From Thalassolituus hydrocarboniclasticus (GTDB taxonomy: Bacteria > Pseudomonadota > Gammaproteobacteria > Pseudomonadales > Oceanobacteraceae), in the NCBI RefSeq assembly GCF_025345565.1, contig NZ_CP054475.1, positions 4,003,952-4,067,951 on the forward strand: a DNA stretch of 64,000 nt, read 5' to 3'. Position numbers and translations under genes: made by a program. The notes under the pieces are model-generated. The model was not told the origin of the DNA, made no database searches, and saw nothing but the letters and a program-made list of their open reading frames with translations. Positions 1 to 8,209 of this stretch are shown piece by piece; the first letter of the stretch is position 1, and the number at the start of each line of letters is the position of its first letter.

Positions 1-1065
1 AACTATCAGGGCGCGCCGGCCAGCTACTCCAACTTTGGCAGCAGTATCAGCGTTGCCGCTCCCGGTGGTGAACTGAGTAATGACGATAATCTGGATGGCC
101 AGAAAGATGGGGTGCTCAGCACCGTTGCCGATGACAGCAGTGGCACACGCCAACCCGGCTATAGCCTGTTCGAAGGAACATCCATGGCCAGCCCGCATGT
201 CGCCGGGGTTATTGCGCTGATGAAATCCGCCTACCCGTCACTCTCCGCAGCCGATGTCGAGTTGCTTTTACAAAGTTGCGCTATCACCAGCAAAGCCAAT
301 AACTGCAACCGCGATAACCAGCTGGGCTATGGTCAGATTGATGCCTACCGCGCGGTCAGTGAAGCACTCCGGCTGGAAGGCGGCGGCACCCTGCCGCCAC
401 GTCCGGTAACCCTGCAATCTGTTCCGGCTGAGCTGGTGTTCGGCGCCGGTAACAGCCTGGGATTTATCCTGTCGAACGCAGGTGATGAGGAAGCTCTGAC
501 TCTCAGCGTCAGCGGTAATGCCGACTGGCTGACGATTACCCCGGGCACAACCGACAGCAAGAACTTTGGCAGCTACAACGCCAGCATTGACCGTACCGGG
601 CTGAGCGACGGCTACTACAGCGCCACCATTACCGTCAGTGCCGGCAGCTACAGCCTGAGCATTCCGGTCTATATGCAGAACGGTGCTGTCGATATCAGTA
701 ACAGCATGACCCAGCAGTATGTGCTGCTGGAAGATGCCGACTGCATAGCCGCCGGGCGCGATAACGGCGAGTGCACGCGCAGCATCTACGCCAGAGCGGA
801 TGGCCGTTACTACTTTTATGGTATTCCGGCAGGACGCTACGCCCTGCTGGCCGGATCAGATATCGATGCCGACAACCACCTGTGTCAGACCGGCGAAACC
901 TGTGGTGTCTATCCGGGTTCTGGCACACCGCAAATCATCGAACTGAATAGCAACCGCAGTGGCATGAATTTTATGGTCAGCCTGAACAGCAGCCTGAATA
1001 GCCAGCGCATACTGAGCCGGCCTCCCACAGAATCTGCCGAAGCTGGCAAAAGCACCGCGCCCTGA
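1..1065 (+). CDS. Subtilisin-like (S8) serine protease, 5'-truncated by window edge
   Basis: The frame is open from base 1, so the N-terminus (signal peptide, catalytic Asp and His) lies outside the window. Visible residues 1-85 are the end of a peptidase S8 domain: a SNFG..I.VAAPGG segment and the catalytic-serine motif GTSMASPHVAG at about residues 59-69. About residues 135-225 read like a BACON-type beta-sandwich (PAELVFGAGNSLGF ... NADWLTITP ... YSATITVSAGSYSL). The last 90 residues resemble a carboxypeptidase-regulatory-like fold (GRYYFYGIPAGRYALLAG) with paired cysteines, which suits an exported protein. No sorting tail is seen at the C-terminus. It is probably a secreted or surface protease. 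The S8 assignment is firm; the accessory-domain names are inference. Confidence 0.9.
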   Translation, partial: NYQGAPASYSNFGSSISVAAPGGELSNDDNLDGQKDGVLSTVADDSSGTRQPGYSLFEGTSMASPHVAGVIALMKSAYPSLSAADVELLLQSCAITSKANNCNRDNQLGYGQIDAYRAVSEALRLEGGGTLPPRPVTLQSVPAELVFGAGNSLGFILSNAGDEEALTLSVSGNADWLTITPGTTDSKNFGSYNASIDRTGLSDGYYSATITVSAGSYSLSIPVYMQNGAVDISNSMTQQYVLLEDADCIAAGRDNGECTRSIYARADGRYYFYGIPAGRYALLAGSDIDADNHLCQTGETCGVYPGSGTPQIIELNSNRSGMNFMVSLNSSLNSQRILSRPPTESAEAGKSTAP

Positions 1066-1080
1066 GCCTGATATCAGGAG

Positions 1081-1104
1081 AACCGCAGCGGTTCAGCTGC
1101 GGTT
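1081..1104 (+). terminator. Hairpin after the protease gene, weak T-tract
   Basis: A perfect 9-bp stem (AACCGCAGC / GCTGCGGTT) with a 6-nt loop starts 15 bases after the protease stop codon. Only TTT follows the stem, so as an intrinsic terminator it would be weak. Confidence 0.45.
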
Positions 1105-1144
1105 TAGCCGCCGTTCAGCATACTGACGGCTCTGTGCCCGATGG

Positions 1145-1570
1145 ATGTCATGGATGAAACTACCGGATAACCGCCTGCAGCTTGCCGCGCTGACGCTGGT
1201 ATTGCTGCTCAGCGGCTGCACCGTGTACCCCAGCAAAGTGCCGTTCGATCAGGGCTATGCCCGCTGCGAACTGGTATCACGCCAGCTGGCACTGAACTAT
1301 GAGTGGCTGGAGGCGAACACACATGCCAACCTGCTACGGGGGCTGGGGGATTGTCAGCAAAGCACCGAAGTGTGCCTCGCAGCCTATGTGGTGATTGTCG
1401 GAGGCTGGACCGCCGGCAGCGCTATCGTCTCCGGCTCTGTTTATCTGGCGGGTAATACCATTCACTGGCTGGAGTATCAGGGGCGCTGCGCCGACAGCGG
1501 ATTACGGCAGCTGATCAAACGCGTACAGCCGCCATTGCAATCTGCGCCCATGCAGATCAGCCGTTACTGA
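1145..1570 (+). CDS. Small putative lipoprotein, function unknown
   Basis: A 141-residue protein with a lipoprotein signal: a hydrophobic stretch at residues 11-23 ends in the lipobox LLSGC with acceptor Cys25. A second Met at residue 4 (base 1154) could be the true start; neither has a clear Shine-Dalgarno sequence. The mature part has several cysteines and a Gly/Ala/Val-rich hydrophobic segment (about residues 80-110) that may insert in a membrane. I do not recognise the family. It sits between the protease and a convergent SCO gene, and the two stop codons are only a few bases apart. Confidence 0.6.
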   Translation: MSWMKLPDNRLQLAALTLVLLLSGCTVYPSKVPFDQGYARCELVSRQLALNYEWLEANTHANLLRGLGDCQQSTEVCLAAYVVIVGGWTAGSAIVSGSVYLAGNTIHWLEYQGRCADSGLRQLIKRVQPPLQSAPMQISRY

Positions 1571-1577
1571 CGGCAGG

Positions 1578-2201
1578 TTATTGAAGGCGGGCACTAAGCG
1601 CCTGCAGCAGCGGCACCAGACGTTGTGGATAATGCGGCGGGGCGATATAGCCACGATAAGCGCCCTGTTTATCCAGAATCACCAGATTGGCACTGTGATC
1701 CATCAGATAAGCCACACCTTCGCCGCGCTCCACCTTGCCGTACACCGCATTGAGTTCTGCCGCCAGCACGCCCAGACCAGCGGCATTACCGGTTAAACCC
1801 AGAAAACTCTTATTGAAGTACGCCATATAAGGCTGCAGAGACTGCGGACTGTCGCGTTCAGGATCGACCGACACCAGCACCACCTGCCATTGTTCGCGGA
1901 TATCCGCCGGCAGCTGTTTCCAGCTGCGGCTGAGATCGGCGAGGGTGGTCGGGCAGATATCCGGGCAAAAGGTATAACCAAAAAACAGCAGCACATTGCG
2001 TCCCTGTAATTCACTCAATGCCATCCGCTGCCCATGCTGGTTAATAAAGGTCTGATCGCTCACCGCCAGCGCACGCGGAAACAGCATCAGGCCATCCTGC
2101 TGCAGCAGCTGCGTCTGTTGCCATTGCGGCGCATAAGCAACACCGGCACCGGCCAGCCATGCCGCAAGTAACAGTAAAAACAGTACAATCGCTTTTTTCA
2201 T
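1578..2201 (-). CDS. SCO1/SenC family copper chaperone / thiol-disulfide protein
   Basis: A 207-residue thioredoxin-fold protein with an N-terminal membrane anchor (residues 4-24). It carries the SCO copper site: CPDICP with Cys79 and Cys83, and the distal His169 in YLMDHSANLVILD. SCO proteins deliver copper to the CuA centre of cytochrome c oxidase or act as periplasmic thiol reductases. The DPERDSP segment near residues 113-119 is also typical of the family. It is divergent from the MATE gene across about 60 bp. No oxidase genes are nearby, so the client is not evident here. Confidence 0.9.
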   Translation of the reverse strand: MKKAIVLFLLLLAAWLAGAGVAYAPQWQQTQLLQQDGLMLFPRALAVSDQTFINQHGQRMALSELQGRNVLLFFGYTFCPDICPTTLADLSRSWKQLPADIREQWQVVLVSVDPERDSPQSLQPYMAYFNKSFLGLTGNAAGLGVLAAELNAVYGKVERGEGVAYLMDHSANLVILDKQGAYRGYIAPPHYPQRLVPLLQALSARLQ

Positions 2202-2263
2202 TAGTGCCAGCCCCTATACCCTATAGTGCCCCAAAATCTGAGACGCGGAGTATATCAGCCATA

Positions 2264-3592
2264 ATGACCAGCCACGCAGCAACAGCCCCTTCTCTGGCTG
2301 CGACACAACGCCGCATCTGGATGCTGGCCTGGCCGATAATGCTCAGCAACATTACGGTGCCGCTGCTGGGTCTGGCCGACAGTGCGGTACTGGCCCACCT
2401 GCCTGATCCACAACATCTGGGGGCGGTAGCGATAGGCGCACAACTGTTTACCCTGCTGTTGTGGAGCTTCGGTTTTCTGCGCATGGGTACCACCGCGGTA
2501 ACCGCCCGCGCCGCCGGTGCACAGCAGCAGGTACAGATTATTGAGAGCCTGCAACACTCTCTGTGGCTGGTACTGCCGGTCTGCCTGCTGGTAATGACCG
2601 CCGCGTTTATTGCCCTGCCGTGGCTGCTGCCGTTAATGGGCGGCAGCGATAGTGTGCAAAGCGGCGCAGCGGAGTATCTCAGTATTCGTCTGCTGTCGGC
2701 GCCGGCGGTACTGGCGCAGTATGTACTCACCGGCTGGTTTATCGGTTTGGGTAAAACCCGCATTCCGCTGCTGATTCTGACACTGGTCAACAGCCTCAAT
2801 GCCGTACTGGATTATGTGCTGGTATTCCACGCCGGCATGACCAGCGATGGGGTTGCCCTGGGCAGCGTGCTGGCGGATTACAGCGGCTTAATCGCGGCGC
2901 TGTATTTTGCCCGCCGCCATGGCTTGCAATCACTGGGAATCCGCCCGCCACTGGCAACCCTGCGTCCGCTGCTGCGCATCAACCATCATCTGTTTGTGCG
3001 CACGCTGTGCCTGCTGCTGGTGTTTGCTTTCTTTACCGCTCAGGGAGCGCGCATGGGCGAACTGACACTGGCCACCAACGCCCTGCTGATTACAGCGCTG
3101 TTGCTGATATCCAATGCGCTGGATGGTTTTGCCCATGCTGCCGAAAGCCTGACCGGACACAGTCTGGGCCAGGCCGACAGCGGACAACTGCGCCAGACGC
3201 TGCTGCTCACCGGCCTGAACATGCTGGGACTGGCCGCCGCCCTGACTCTTTTGCTGTGGCTGGCAGGCCCTTATCTGCTCAGCCTGATGACCAGTCAGCC
3301 GGAGTTGCTGCCACAACTGCAGCGCTATCAGCACTACCTGTTCTGGTTGCCTTTAGTGGGGGTAGCCAGTTATTGGCTGGACGGTGTTTTTATTGGTGCA
3401 CAAGCGAGCAGTGCTATGCGCAATGCTATGCTGGCTGCAGCTTTGCTGATATTTCTGCCGGTCTGGTGGCTGACCAGAGAATGGGGAAATGACGGACTGT
3501 GGTGGGCGTTCTACGCCTTCCTGCTGGCCCGGGCCTTATTTGCAGTTAACACTTTTCTGACACTGTGGAAGCGTCCACAAAATTTTGTCTGA
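2264..3592 (+). CDS. dinF: MATE-family multidrug/metabolite exporter (DinF-like)
   Basis: An integral membrane protein of 442 residues from the ATG at 2264, which has a GGAG upstream. The frame is open further upstream, but that leader is non-hydrophobic and overlaps the divergent SCO start. The N-terminus (RRIWMLAWPIMLSNITVPLLGLADSA) is the first MATE helix, with the family's P-x-x-L-x-x-x-x-x-P-L-x-x-x-x-D pattern. About twelve hydrophobic segments follow. It most resembles the DinF branch (E. coli DinF, 459 aa). MATE proteins use Na+ or H+ gradients to export cationic drugs or metabolites. lexA does not adjoin it here, so SOS control cannot be assumed. Confidence 0.85.
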   Translation: MTSHAATAPSLAATQRRIWMLAWPIMLSNITVPLLGLADSAVLAHLPDPQHLGAVAIGAQLFTLLLWSFGFLRMGTTAVTARAAGAQQQVQIIESLQHSLWLVLPVCLLVMTAAFIALPWLLPLMGGSDSVQSGAAEYLSIRLLSAPAVLAQYVLTGWFIGLGKTRIPLLILTLVNSLNAVLDYVLVFHAGMTSDGVALGSVLADYSGLIAALYFARRHGLQSLGIRPPLATLRPLLRINHHLFVRTLCLLLVFAFFTAQGARMGELTLATNALLITALLLISNALDGFAHAAESLTGHSLGQADSGQLRQTLLLTGLNMLGLAAALTLLLWLAGPYLLSLMTSQPELLPQLQRYQHYLFWLPLVGVASYWLDGVFIGAQASSAMRNAMLAAALLIFLPVWWLTREWGNDGLWWAFYAFLLARALFAVNTFLTLWKRPQNFV

Positions 3593-3717
3593 ATCGACTG
3601 GCCAGAGCGTCAAACTTTACTATACTTTCCAATGTCGACAGAAACTAGATTCGTAAACTATTGATTTTAAAAGATTTTTTAACAAATTAATTTTTAGATC
3701 AATTCCGTCTAAGTTGT

Positions 3718-3780
3718 GCCGTGATTTTCCATTGCGTGTGTAAAACGGAACTTATAGCTTTACCACACGTCAATCACGGC
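3718..3780 (+). promoter_or_regulatory. Long imperfect hairpin in the leader of the 3803 gene
   Basis: Nested inverted repeats GCCGTGATT (3718-3726) / AATCACGGC (3772-3780), CGTGTG (3735-3740) / CACACG (3764-3769) and TAAA / TTTA form a 19-pair stem with an asymmetric internal loop. The structure starts 23 bases before the ATG at 3803. It follows an AT-rich stretch (3655-3715) that is likely to hold the promoter. No T-run follows, so a terminator is unlikely; a 5' UTR regulatory or stabilising structure fits better. Confidence 0.45.
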
Positions 3781-3802
3781 AGATTGGAAACGAGGCAAAC
3801 GC

Positions 3803-4444
3803 ATGACCATGGAAGTTATCCACCAGCAAATCCGCAATGCTATCAGCGATGAAGCCATTACCCTGCAACTGCAAAATGCCCTCAGCTCCCGTGCCGACCA
3901 GGTAGCCCGCATCGTTGACCTGCCGGAAGGCGAAGCCGCTGAAAAATTACTGGAATTTGTCATCCGTTATATCGAAGACGTGCCGCAGATGCTGCTCGAT
4001 CTGCAGGCCGCCGCGCTGGAAGCTGGCTTAAGCCACTACGTCCAGCCGGTTATCCGCATGGCAACCGAGTTCTTTATTACGCCTCCTGCTGCACTCAACC
4101 ATGAAGCGGGCCTTGCTGCGCTGATGGATAAAGCCTATCTGGCCCACCGTCTGCTGGAAGAAGTGAACGAAACCTATATTCACCGCGTCGGCCAACCACT
4201 GATTCCGATGGATATGACACTGTCGAATGTGATTATCCACACCCTGATCGGCGAACCTTTTGCCAACGATCTGGATCAGCTGGTCGACATTGCCGTGAAA
4301 CGTCTGTTCGGCCCGCAGATGGCCTATCAGAGCCCGGAGTTCAAAGCCTTTATGAACCGTCAGGAAGCCAGCAATCTGGTACATATCTGGCGTCAGTGGC
4401 CATCCATGTCAAACGAAATGGGATTAACCAGCAACCTGCTGTGA
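3803..4444 (+). CDS. Conserved-looking hypothetical protein, cytoplasmic, probably all-helical
   Basis: A 213-residue acidic protein with no signal peptide or membrane segment. Its composition (long runs of Leu, Ala, Glu, Gln) predicts mostly alpha-helix. A second Met is at residue 3. I recognise no catalytic motif. It is a single-gene transcription unit with a long structured 5' leader and an AT-rich upstream region, unlike its neighbours. It is convergent with the LysR gene that ends 6 bases downstream. No function is proposed. Confidence 0.7.
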   Translation: MTMEVIHQQIRNAISDEAITLQLQNALSSRADQVARIVDLPEGEAAEKLLEFVIRYIEDVPQMLLDLQAAALEAGLSHYVQPVIRMATEFFITPPAALNHEAGLAALMDKAYLAHRLLEEVNETYIHRVGQPLIPMDMTLSNVIIHTLIGEPFANDLDQLVDIAVKRLFGPQMAYQSPEFKAFMNRQEASNLVHIWRQWPSMSNEMGLTSNLL

Positions 4445-4450
4445 TAGCGC

Positions 4451-5347
4451 TCAGCCAAGCCTGTGCTGAATTTCCGGCAGGCGTTGCAGAATAAACTCCT
4501 GCAGCGCCTGCACCCGCGCACTGCGGCGCATGTCCTTGTGATACACAAACCACATCAATGACGGTTCGGCACTGAGTCCGAATTCTACCTGCTTCAGGCC
4601 TGACACACTGTCGGCCAGACGCTGCAAAGCACCAACCGGACCTATCCCCATGCCTTCCTTTACCGCCGAAAGGATGTCGTTAAAGCTGTTGCTCTGAAAG
4701 GCAATCTGGCCCGGATCGAGCTTTTCCAGCAGCTGCCTGATGCCCGATATACGCTGCTTTTCGCCGGTCGGTAATGCCCACCAATGGCGGTTGATATCGG
4801 CCATCGAACGCGGCAAACCATGGCGCTCGATATAGCTTTCAGCAGCACAATAGTGCATCTGCACCGGCAACAGCGCCCGGGCAATCAGATCGGGTTCGCG
4901 CGGCTCGGCGCCCATACGGATGGCCACATGCACATCACCACGCGCCAGGGATAACACATCATCGGTGGCAACAATCTGCACCCGGATCTGGGGAAATTCC
5001 TGGCGGAACGCATGCAACAATGGCGTAAAAAACGGTGAAAAATCAGACACTGTCGAAATACGCAAAGTACCGGAAGGTGAAGCATCCAGCGTCGACAGCG
5101 TCCCCTGCAGACGGCGCATCTCTGCGACAATCGGATGCATTTTTTCCAGCAGCAGCTGCCCTGCATCGGTCAGCCGGTAACCGCGCTGATGACGGATAAA
5201 AAGCTTATGCCCCAGTTGCTGCTCCAGCCGGTTGATGTGACGCAGCACCGTGCTGTGGTTCATACCCAGCCGTTCACCGGCACGACTCAGACTGCCCGAC
5301 TCCGCCACCTGATAAGCAATGCGGATATCATCCCAGCTCGTTTCCAT
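4451..5347 (-). CDS. LysR-family transcriptional regulator
   Basis: A 298-residue LysR-type regulator. The N-terminal winged helix-turn-helix spans residues 3-62 (YQVAESGSLSRAGERLGMNH then LEQQLGHKLFIRHQRGYRLT), and a periplasmic-binding-protein-like effector domain occupies about residues 88-290. The SLSRAGERLGMNHSTVLRHI recognition segment is of the type seen in LysR proteins that control neighbouring metabolic genes. It is transcribed divergently from cytochrome b561/yceI, and a perfect 8-4-8 palindrome lies between the two starts, so autoregulation and control of the b561-yceI pair are likely. The effector is unknown. Confidence 0.9.
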   Translation of the reverse strand: METSWDDIRIAYQVAESGSLSRAGERLGMNHSTVLRHINRLEQQLGHKLFIRHQRGYRLTDAGQLLLEKMHPIVAEMRRLQGTLSTLDASPSGTLRISTVSDFSPFFTPLLHAFRQEFPQIRVQIVATDDVLSLARGDVHVAIRMGAEPREPDLIARALLPVQMHYCAAESYIERHGLPRSMADINRHWWALPTGEKQRISGIRQLLEKLDPGQIAFQSNSFNDILSAVKEGMGIGPVGALQRLADSVSGLKQVEFGLSAEPSLMWFVYHKDMRRSARVQALQEFILQRLPEIQHRLG

Positions 5348-5375
5348 CGGATTCTCCGTTCATCAATGCATCTGA

Positions 5376-5395
5376 GTTGTGCATATTTGCACAAC
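5376..5395. promoter_or_regulatory. 8-4-8 palindrome, candidate LysR operator
   Basis: GTTGTGCA-TATT-TGCACAAC is a perfect inverted repeat that contains the T-N11-A pattern of LysR-type operators. It begins 28 bp upstream of the LysR start codon and lies about 95 bp upstream of the cytochrome b561 start. Its position in the divergent intergenic region suggests control of both. Confidence 0.6.
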
Positions 5396-5490
5396 AGTTG
5401 TCCGATTATGCGTGTTTTTTTGCTGAACTAAAGCCGCTATGGTGGGTTCTTATCGAGATCAATTCTCAAGGGTACTCAGGGCCGGACTTT

Positions 5491-6033
5491 ATGCTTCGCA
5501 ACACTTCTTCTTCCTATGGCTGGGTAAGCATTGCCTTCCACTGGCTGATGGCGCTGGCCGTTTTCGGGCTGTTTGGCCTCGGCCTGTATATGGTTGAGCT
5601 GACCTATTACGACGCCTGGTACCGGGGTTCGCTGGATCTGCATAAAAGTGCCGGCGTCATACTGGCGCTGGCGTGGCTGTTGCGCCTGATCTGGAAGCTG
5701 CGTAACCCGCAGCCAAAGCCACTGGGCAGCAAGGTCTGGGAGCATAAGATTGCTCACCTGACGCATATTCTGCTGTATCTGCTGATGCTGGCACTGTTTA
5801 TCAGTGGCTATCTGATTTCCACCGCCGATGGCCGGGCCATTGAGGTGTTCGGCTTATTTGAGTTACCCGCCACCCTGACCCACGCTAATCAGGAAGATGT
5901 CGCCGGTGTTATTCACTGGGCGCTGGCCTGGACTTTGATGCTCATTGCCGGATTGCATGCTGTGGCAGCGATCAAACATCACTGGCTGGATAAAGACAAA
6001 ACACTGGTGCGGATGCTTAAGCCCGGCGCTTAA
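5491..6033 (+). CDS. Cytochrome b561 (CybB type), di-heme membrane electron carrier
   Basis: From the ATG at 5491 this is a 180-residue protein with four transmembrane helices. The first contains the heme-ligand pattern YGWVSIAFHWLMA, and later helices supply further His residues (LDLHKSAGVI, HILLYLLMLALF, IHWALAWTLMLIAGLHAVAAIKHHWL). The open frame continues upstream to 5377, but that extension crosses the palindromic operator and is not b561-like. In E. coli a homologous protein (YceJ) adjoins YceI, as here; the family moves electrons between quinols and periplasmic acceptors. yceI starts about 60 bases downstream, so the two form one operon. Confidence 0.9.
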   Translation: MLRNTSSSYGWVSIAFHWLMALAVFGLFGLGLYMVELTYYDAWYRGSLDLHKSAGVILALAWLLRLIWKLRNPQPKPLGSKVWEHKIAHLTHILLYLLMLALFISGYLISTADGRAIEVFGLFELPATLTHANQEDVAGVIHWALAWTLMLIAGLHAVAAIKHHWLDKDKTLVRMLKPGA

Positions 6034-6094
6034 ATCACTCCGTGCGACAACAGATTCAATGACAAAACCGCTTTAAAAAACCAAGGAGCGAACA

Positions 6095-6670
6095 ATGAAA
6101 AAACTGATGCTTGCTGCCGGCCTGAGCGCCGCATTGCTGATGCCGTCCCTGTCCCAGGCAGCGACTTATAAAATTGATACCCAGGGCGCCCACGCCTTTA
6201 TCCAGTTTAAGATCCAGCATCTGGGTTACAGCTGGCTGCTGGGTCGTTTCAATACTTTTGACGGTCAGTTTGAATACGATGCCAAGGCACCGGAAAAGTC
6301 AGCCATTGAAGTGACCATTGAAACCGCCAGCCTGGATTCCAATCATGCTGAACGTGACAAGCACCTGAAAGGTTCTGATTTCCTCGACGTCAGCAAATTC
6401 CCGCAGTCCACATTCAAGAGCACCGGTTTTAAATCCACCGGCGCCGGCGAAGGCGTTCTGACCGGCGATTTCACGCTGCACGGCGTCACCAAGTCGATCA
6501 GTTTTCCGGTGAAAATGATCGGTGAAGGTAAAGATCCATGGGGTGGCTACCGCGCTGGTTTTGAAGGTAAAACCACACTGAAGCTGTCTGACTACGGTAT
6601 CGATTACAACCTGGGACCCGCGTCTACCAGCGTTGAGATTGGTCTGTTTATCGAAGGTATCCGTCAGTAA
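6095..6670 (+). CDS. yceI: YceI-family periplasmic polyisoprenoid-binding protein
   Basis: A 191-residue protein with a clear Sec signal peptide (residues 1-22, cleavage after SQA) and a good ribosome-binding site (AAGGAG 7 nt before the ATG). The mature part is a YceI lipocalin-like barrel: YKIDTQGAHAFIQFKIQHLG, HLKGSDFLDVSKFPQSTFKS, LTGDFTLHGVTKSISFPV. The family binds long isoprenoid lipids, such as ubiquinone precursors. It is the distal gene of the cytochrome b561 operon and is followed by a strong terminator. The quinone or isoprenoid link with b561 is inference from the family. Confidence 0.93.
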   Translation: MKKLMLAAGLSAALLMPSLSQAATYKIDTQGAHAFIQFKIQHLGYSWLLGRFNTFDGQFEYDAKAPEKSAIEVTIETASLDSNHAERDKHLKGSDFLDVSKFPQSTFKSTGFKSTGAGEGVLTGDFTLHGVTKSISFPVKMIGEGKDPWGGYRAGFEGKTTLKLSDYGIDYNLGPASTSVEIGLFIEGIRQ

Positions 6671-6704
6671 TCACTGGCACCTGAAATAAAGCAGGCGGAA
6701 AAAC

Positions 6705-6747
6705 AACAGGCAGAAAGCGTTACCCGCTTTCTGCCTGTTTTGTTTCA
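6705..6747 (+). terminator. Strong intrinsic terminator of the b561-yceI operon
   Basis: A perfect 15-bp stem (6705-6719 with 6725-6739) with a 5-nt loop, followed by TTTGTTTC, 34 bases after the yceI stop. Confidence 0.9.
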
Positions 6748-6831
6748 GGCGTCCCCTGTTTTTCAGACGCCCTTTGTTTTCAGGCATCTCTGTTTTTCAG
6801 GCATCTCTGGTTTTCAGGCGTCTGTTGGGCG
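6746..6831. repeat. Five degenerate 17-bp tandem repeats
   Basis: Units beginning CAGGCRTC/CAGACGCC start at 6746, 6764, 6781, 6798 and 6815, a period of 17-18 bp. The central units read CAGGCATCTCTGTTTTT. The array begins in the tail of the terminator, and the last unit overlaps the stop and final codons of the minus-strand gene ending at 6814. Confidence 0.8.
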
Positions 6832-7092
6832 ACGACGCTTAAAGATTCCCGGCAAATTGATGACCTGCACAAAGCGGAACACCAGTACGGCATGGATCAG
6901 CGCAACAATGCTGCCAACCCCATACTGACCCGTTCCCATCATGTCCCACACCATCATCGGCAGCACCAGAATCGGAAACCAGGCCAGATAACGATAAAAC
7001 ACTCTTTCAAAACGCGAACCGGCATCATTGGCAGGCGTTGTTTCTGCATCTGCCTTAGCGTGACTGCGCTTATTGTTATTCTTGTCTGACAT
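6814..7092 (-). CDS. Small two-helix inner-membrane protein, unknown function
   Basis: A 92-residue protein. A charged, low-complexity N-terminus (residues 1-25, many Lys, Asn, Asp) precedes two hydrophobic segments (YLAWFPILVLPMMVWDMM and SIVALIHAVLVFRFVQVI) and a basic C-terminal tail (FKRRRPTDA). The layout suggests a small inner-membrane protein with both ends in the cytoplasm. I do not recognise the family. Its last codons lie within the 17-bp tandem repeat, so the C-terminus may vary between strains. Confidence 0.6.
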   Translation of the reverse strand: MSDKNNNKRSHAKADAETTPANDAGSRFERVFYRYLAWFPILVLPMMVWDMMGTGQYGVGSIVALIHAVLVFRFVQVINLPGIFKRRRPTDA

Positions 7093-7255
7093 AGCCTGTA
7101 CCTGTCTTCAGTTGAACCTTCAGAGGATCATATTCCGGCACACGGAACCATTAGCCGATGGTCGGAAGCCTGACGGACGAATATGCCACTTTCCGCAGCA
7201 GGAAAGTCATAAACTGCTAGGCTTAACACTGTATTTGTAAATAGGCGGAGTTTCT

Positions 7256-8209
7256 GTGCGGGGTTGGATTTCGGGAGTACTTCTCTGCCTGTCTTTATAT
7301 TCAATAACCGGGTGCTATGCGCCAGACCCATTATTGCGGGTTGGTACCAATGTATGGCCCGGCTATGAACCTCTTTATCTGGCCCGCGAGCAGGGCTTCT
7401 ACAATCATCATATCAAGCTGGTCGAATTGCCTTCGGCATCAGATGTTATCGATGCCCTGCGCATGGGCCACCTCGAAGGCGGTGCTCTGACACTGGATGA
7501 AGTTTTGTCCCTGATTCAGGAAGGTCAGGATCTGGTCGTCGTACTGGTTTTTAATATATCAGCCGGCGCCGACATGCTGATGGCGCATCCGGATATACAG
7601 ACCCTGAGCGATCTGCGCGGCAAAACCATTGCTCTGGAAACCACAGCCGTTGGCGCTCTGATGCTGAAAAATGCCATGGATTTTGCCGGCTTGCCGGATG
7701 GCTCATTACGCATCCGCCATATGAACCTGAGTGATCAGCTCAGGGCTTATCAGAGCGGAAAAATCGATGCCATGATCACCTATGAGCCTTTCAGCAGCGA
7801 ACTGGCCAGAGCTGGCGCCCGGATCTTATTCGACAGCAGCGCAATCAAAGGGCAGATCGTCGATGTGCTGGCTGTCCGCCGTACTGTTCTGGAGAAGCAG
7901 CCACAGCATGTACGCGAGCTGATTGACGGCTATATGCAGGCCCGCCAGCTGATGCAAACTTCTCCGCAGGCTGCATTTGCCATTATGAACCAGCGTCTGC
8001 GTCTGCCGGACGAGCAGGTCGGCGCCATGTTTGATGGTCTGGAGTTACCGGATACAGAAGAAAACCGACGCCTGCTTAACGGCAAACGTTCACCGTTAAG
8101 CCGCACAGCAGAAGGCCTTGCTCAACTGATGGTTAAACAGAAGCTGATGCCCGCACCGCCACCGCTTAAACAGCTCACCGACCCCCGTTTTTTGCCGGAA
8201 TCATCATGA
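7256..8209 (+). CDS. Substrate-binding lipoprotein (NitT/TauT, SsuA-like) without a transporter
   Basis: A 317-residue periplasmic-binding-protein fold made as a lipoprotein: a signal ending in the lipobox SITGC, acceptor Cys20. GTG start with GGCGGAG 5 nt upstream. The N-terminal motif RVGTNVWPGYEPLYLAREQGFY and the later segments LRGKTIALETTAVGALML and GKIDAMITYEP are characteristic of the nitrate/taurine/sulfonate/thiamine-precursor binding family. No permease or ATPase gene is present. The gene overlaps the following GGDEF-EAL gene by 4 bases (ATGA), so the two are translationally coupled. A sensory partner role, rather than import, is inferred; the ligand is unknown. Confidence 0.85.
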   Translation: MRGWISGVLLCLSLYSITGCYAPDPLLRVGTNVWPGYEPLYLAREQGFYNHHIKLVELPSASDVIDALRMGHLEGGALTLDEVLSLIQEGQDLVVVLVFNISAGADMLMAHPDIQTLSDLRGKTIALETTAVGALMLKNAMDFAGLPDGSLRIRHMNLSDQLRAYQSGKIDAMITYEPFSSELARAGARILFDSSAIKGQIVDVLAVRRTVLEKQPQHVRELIDGYMQARQLMQTSPQAAFAIMNQRLRLPDEQVGAMFDGLELPDTEENRRLLNGKRSPLSRTAEGLAQLMVKQKLMPAPPPLKQLTDPRFLPESS

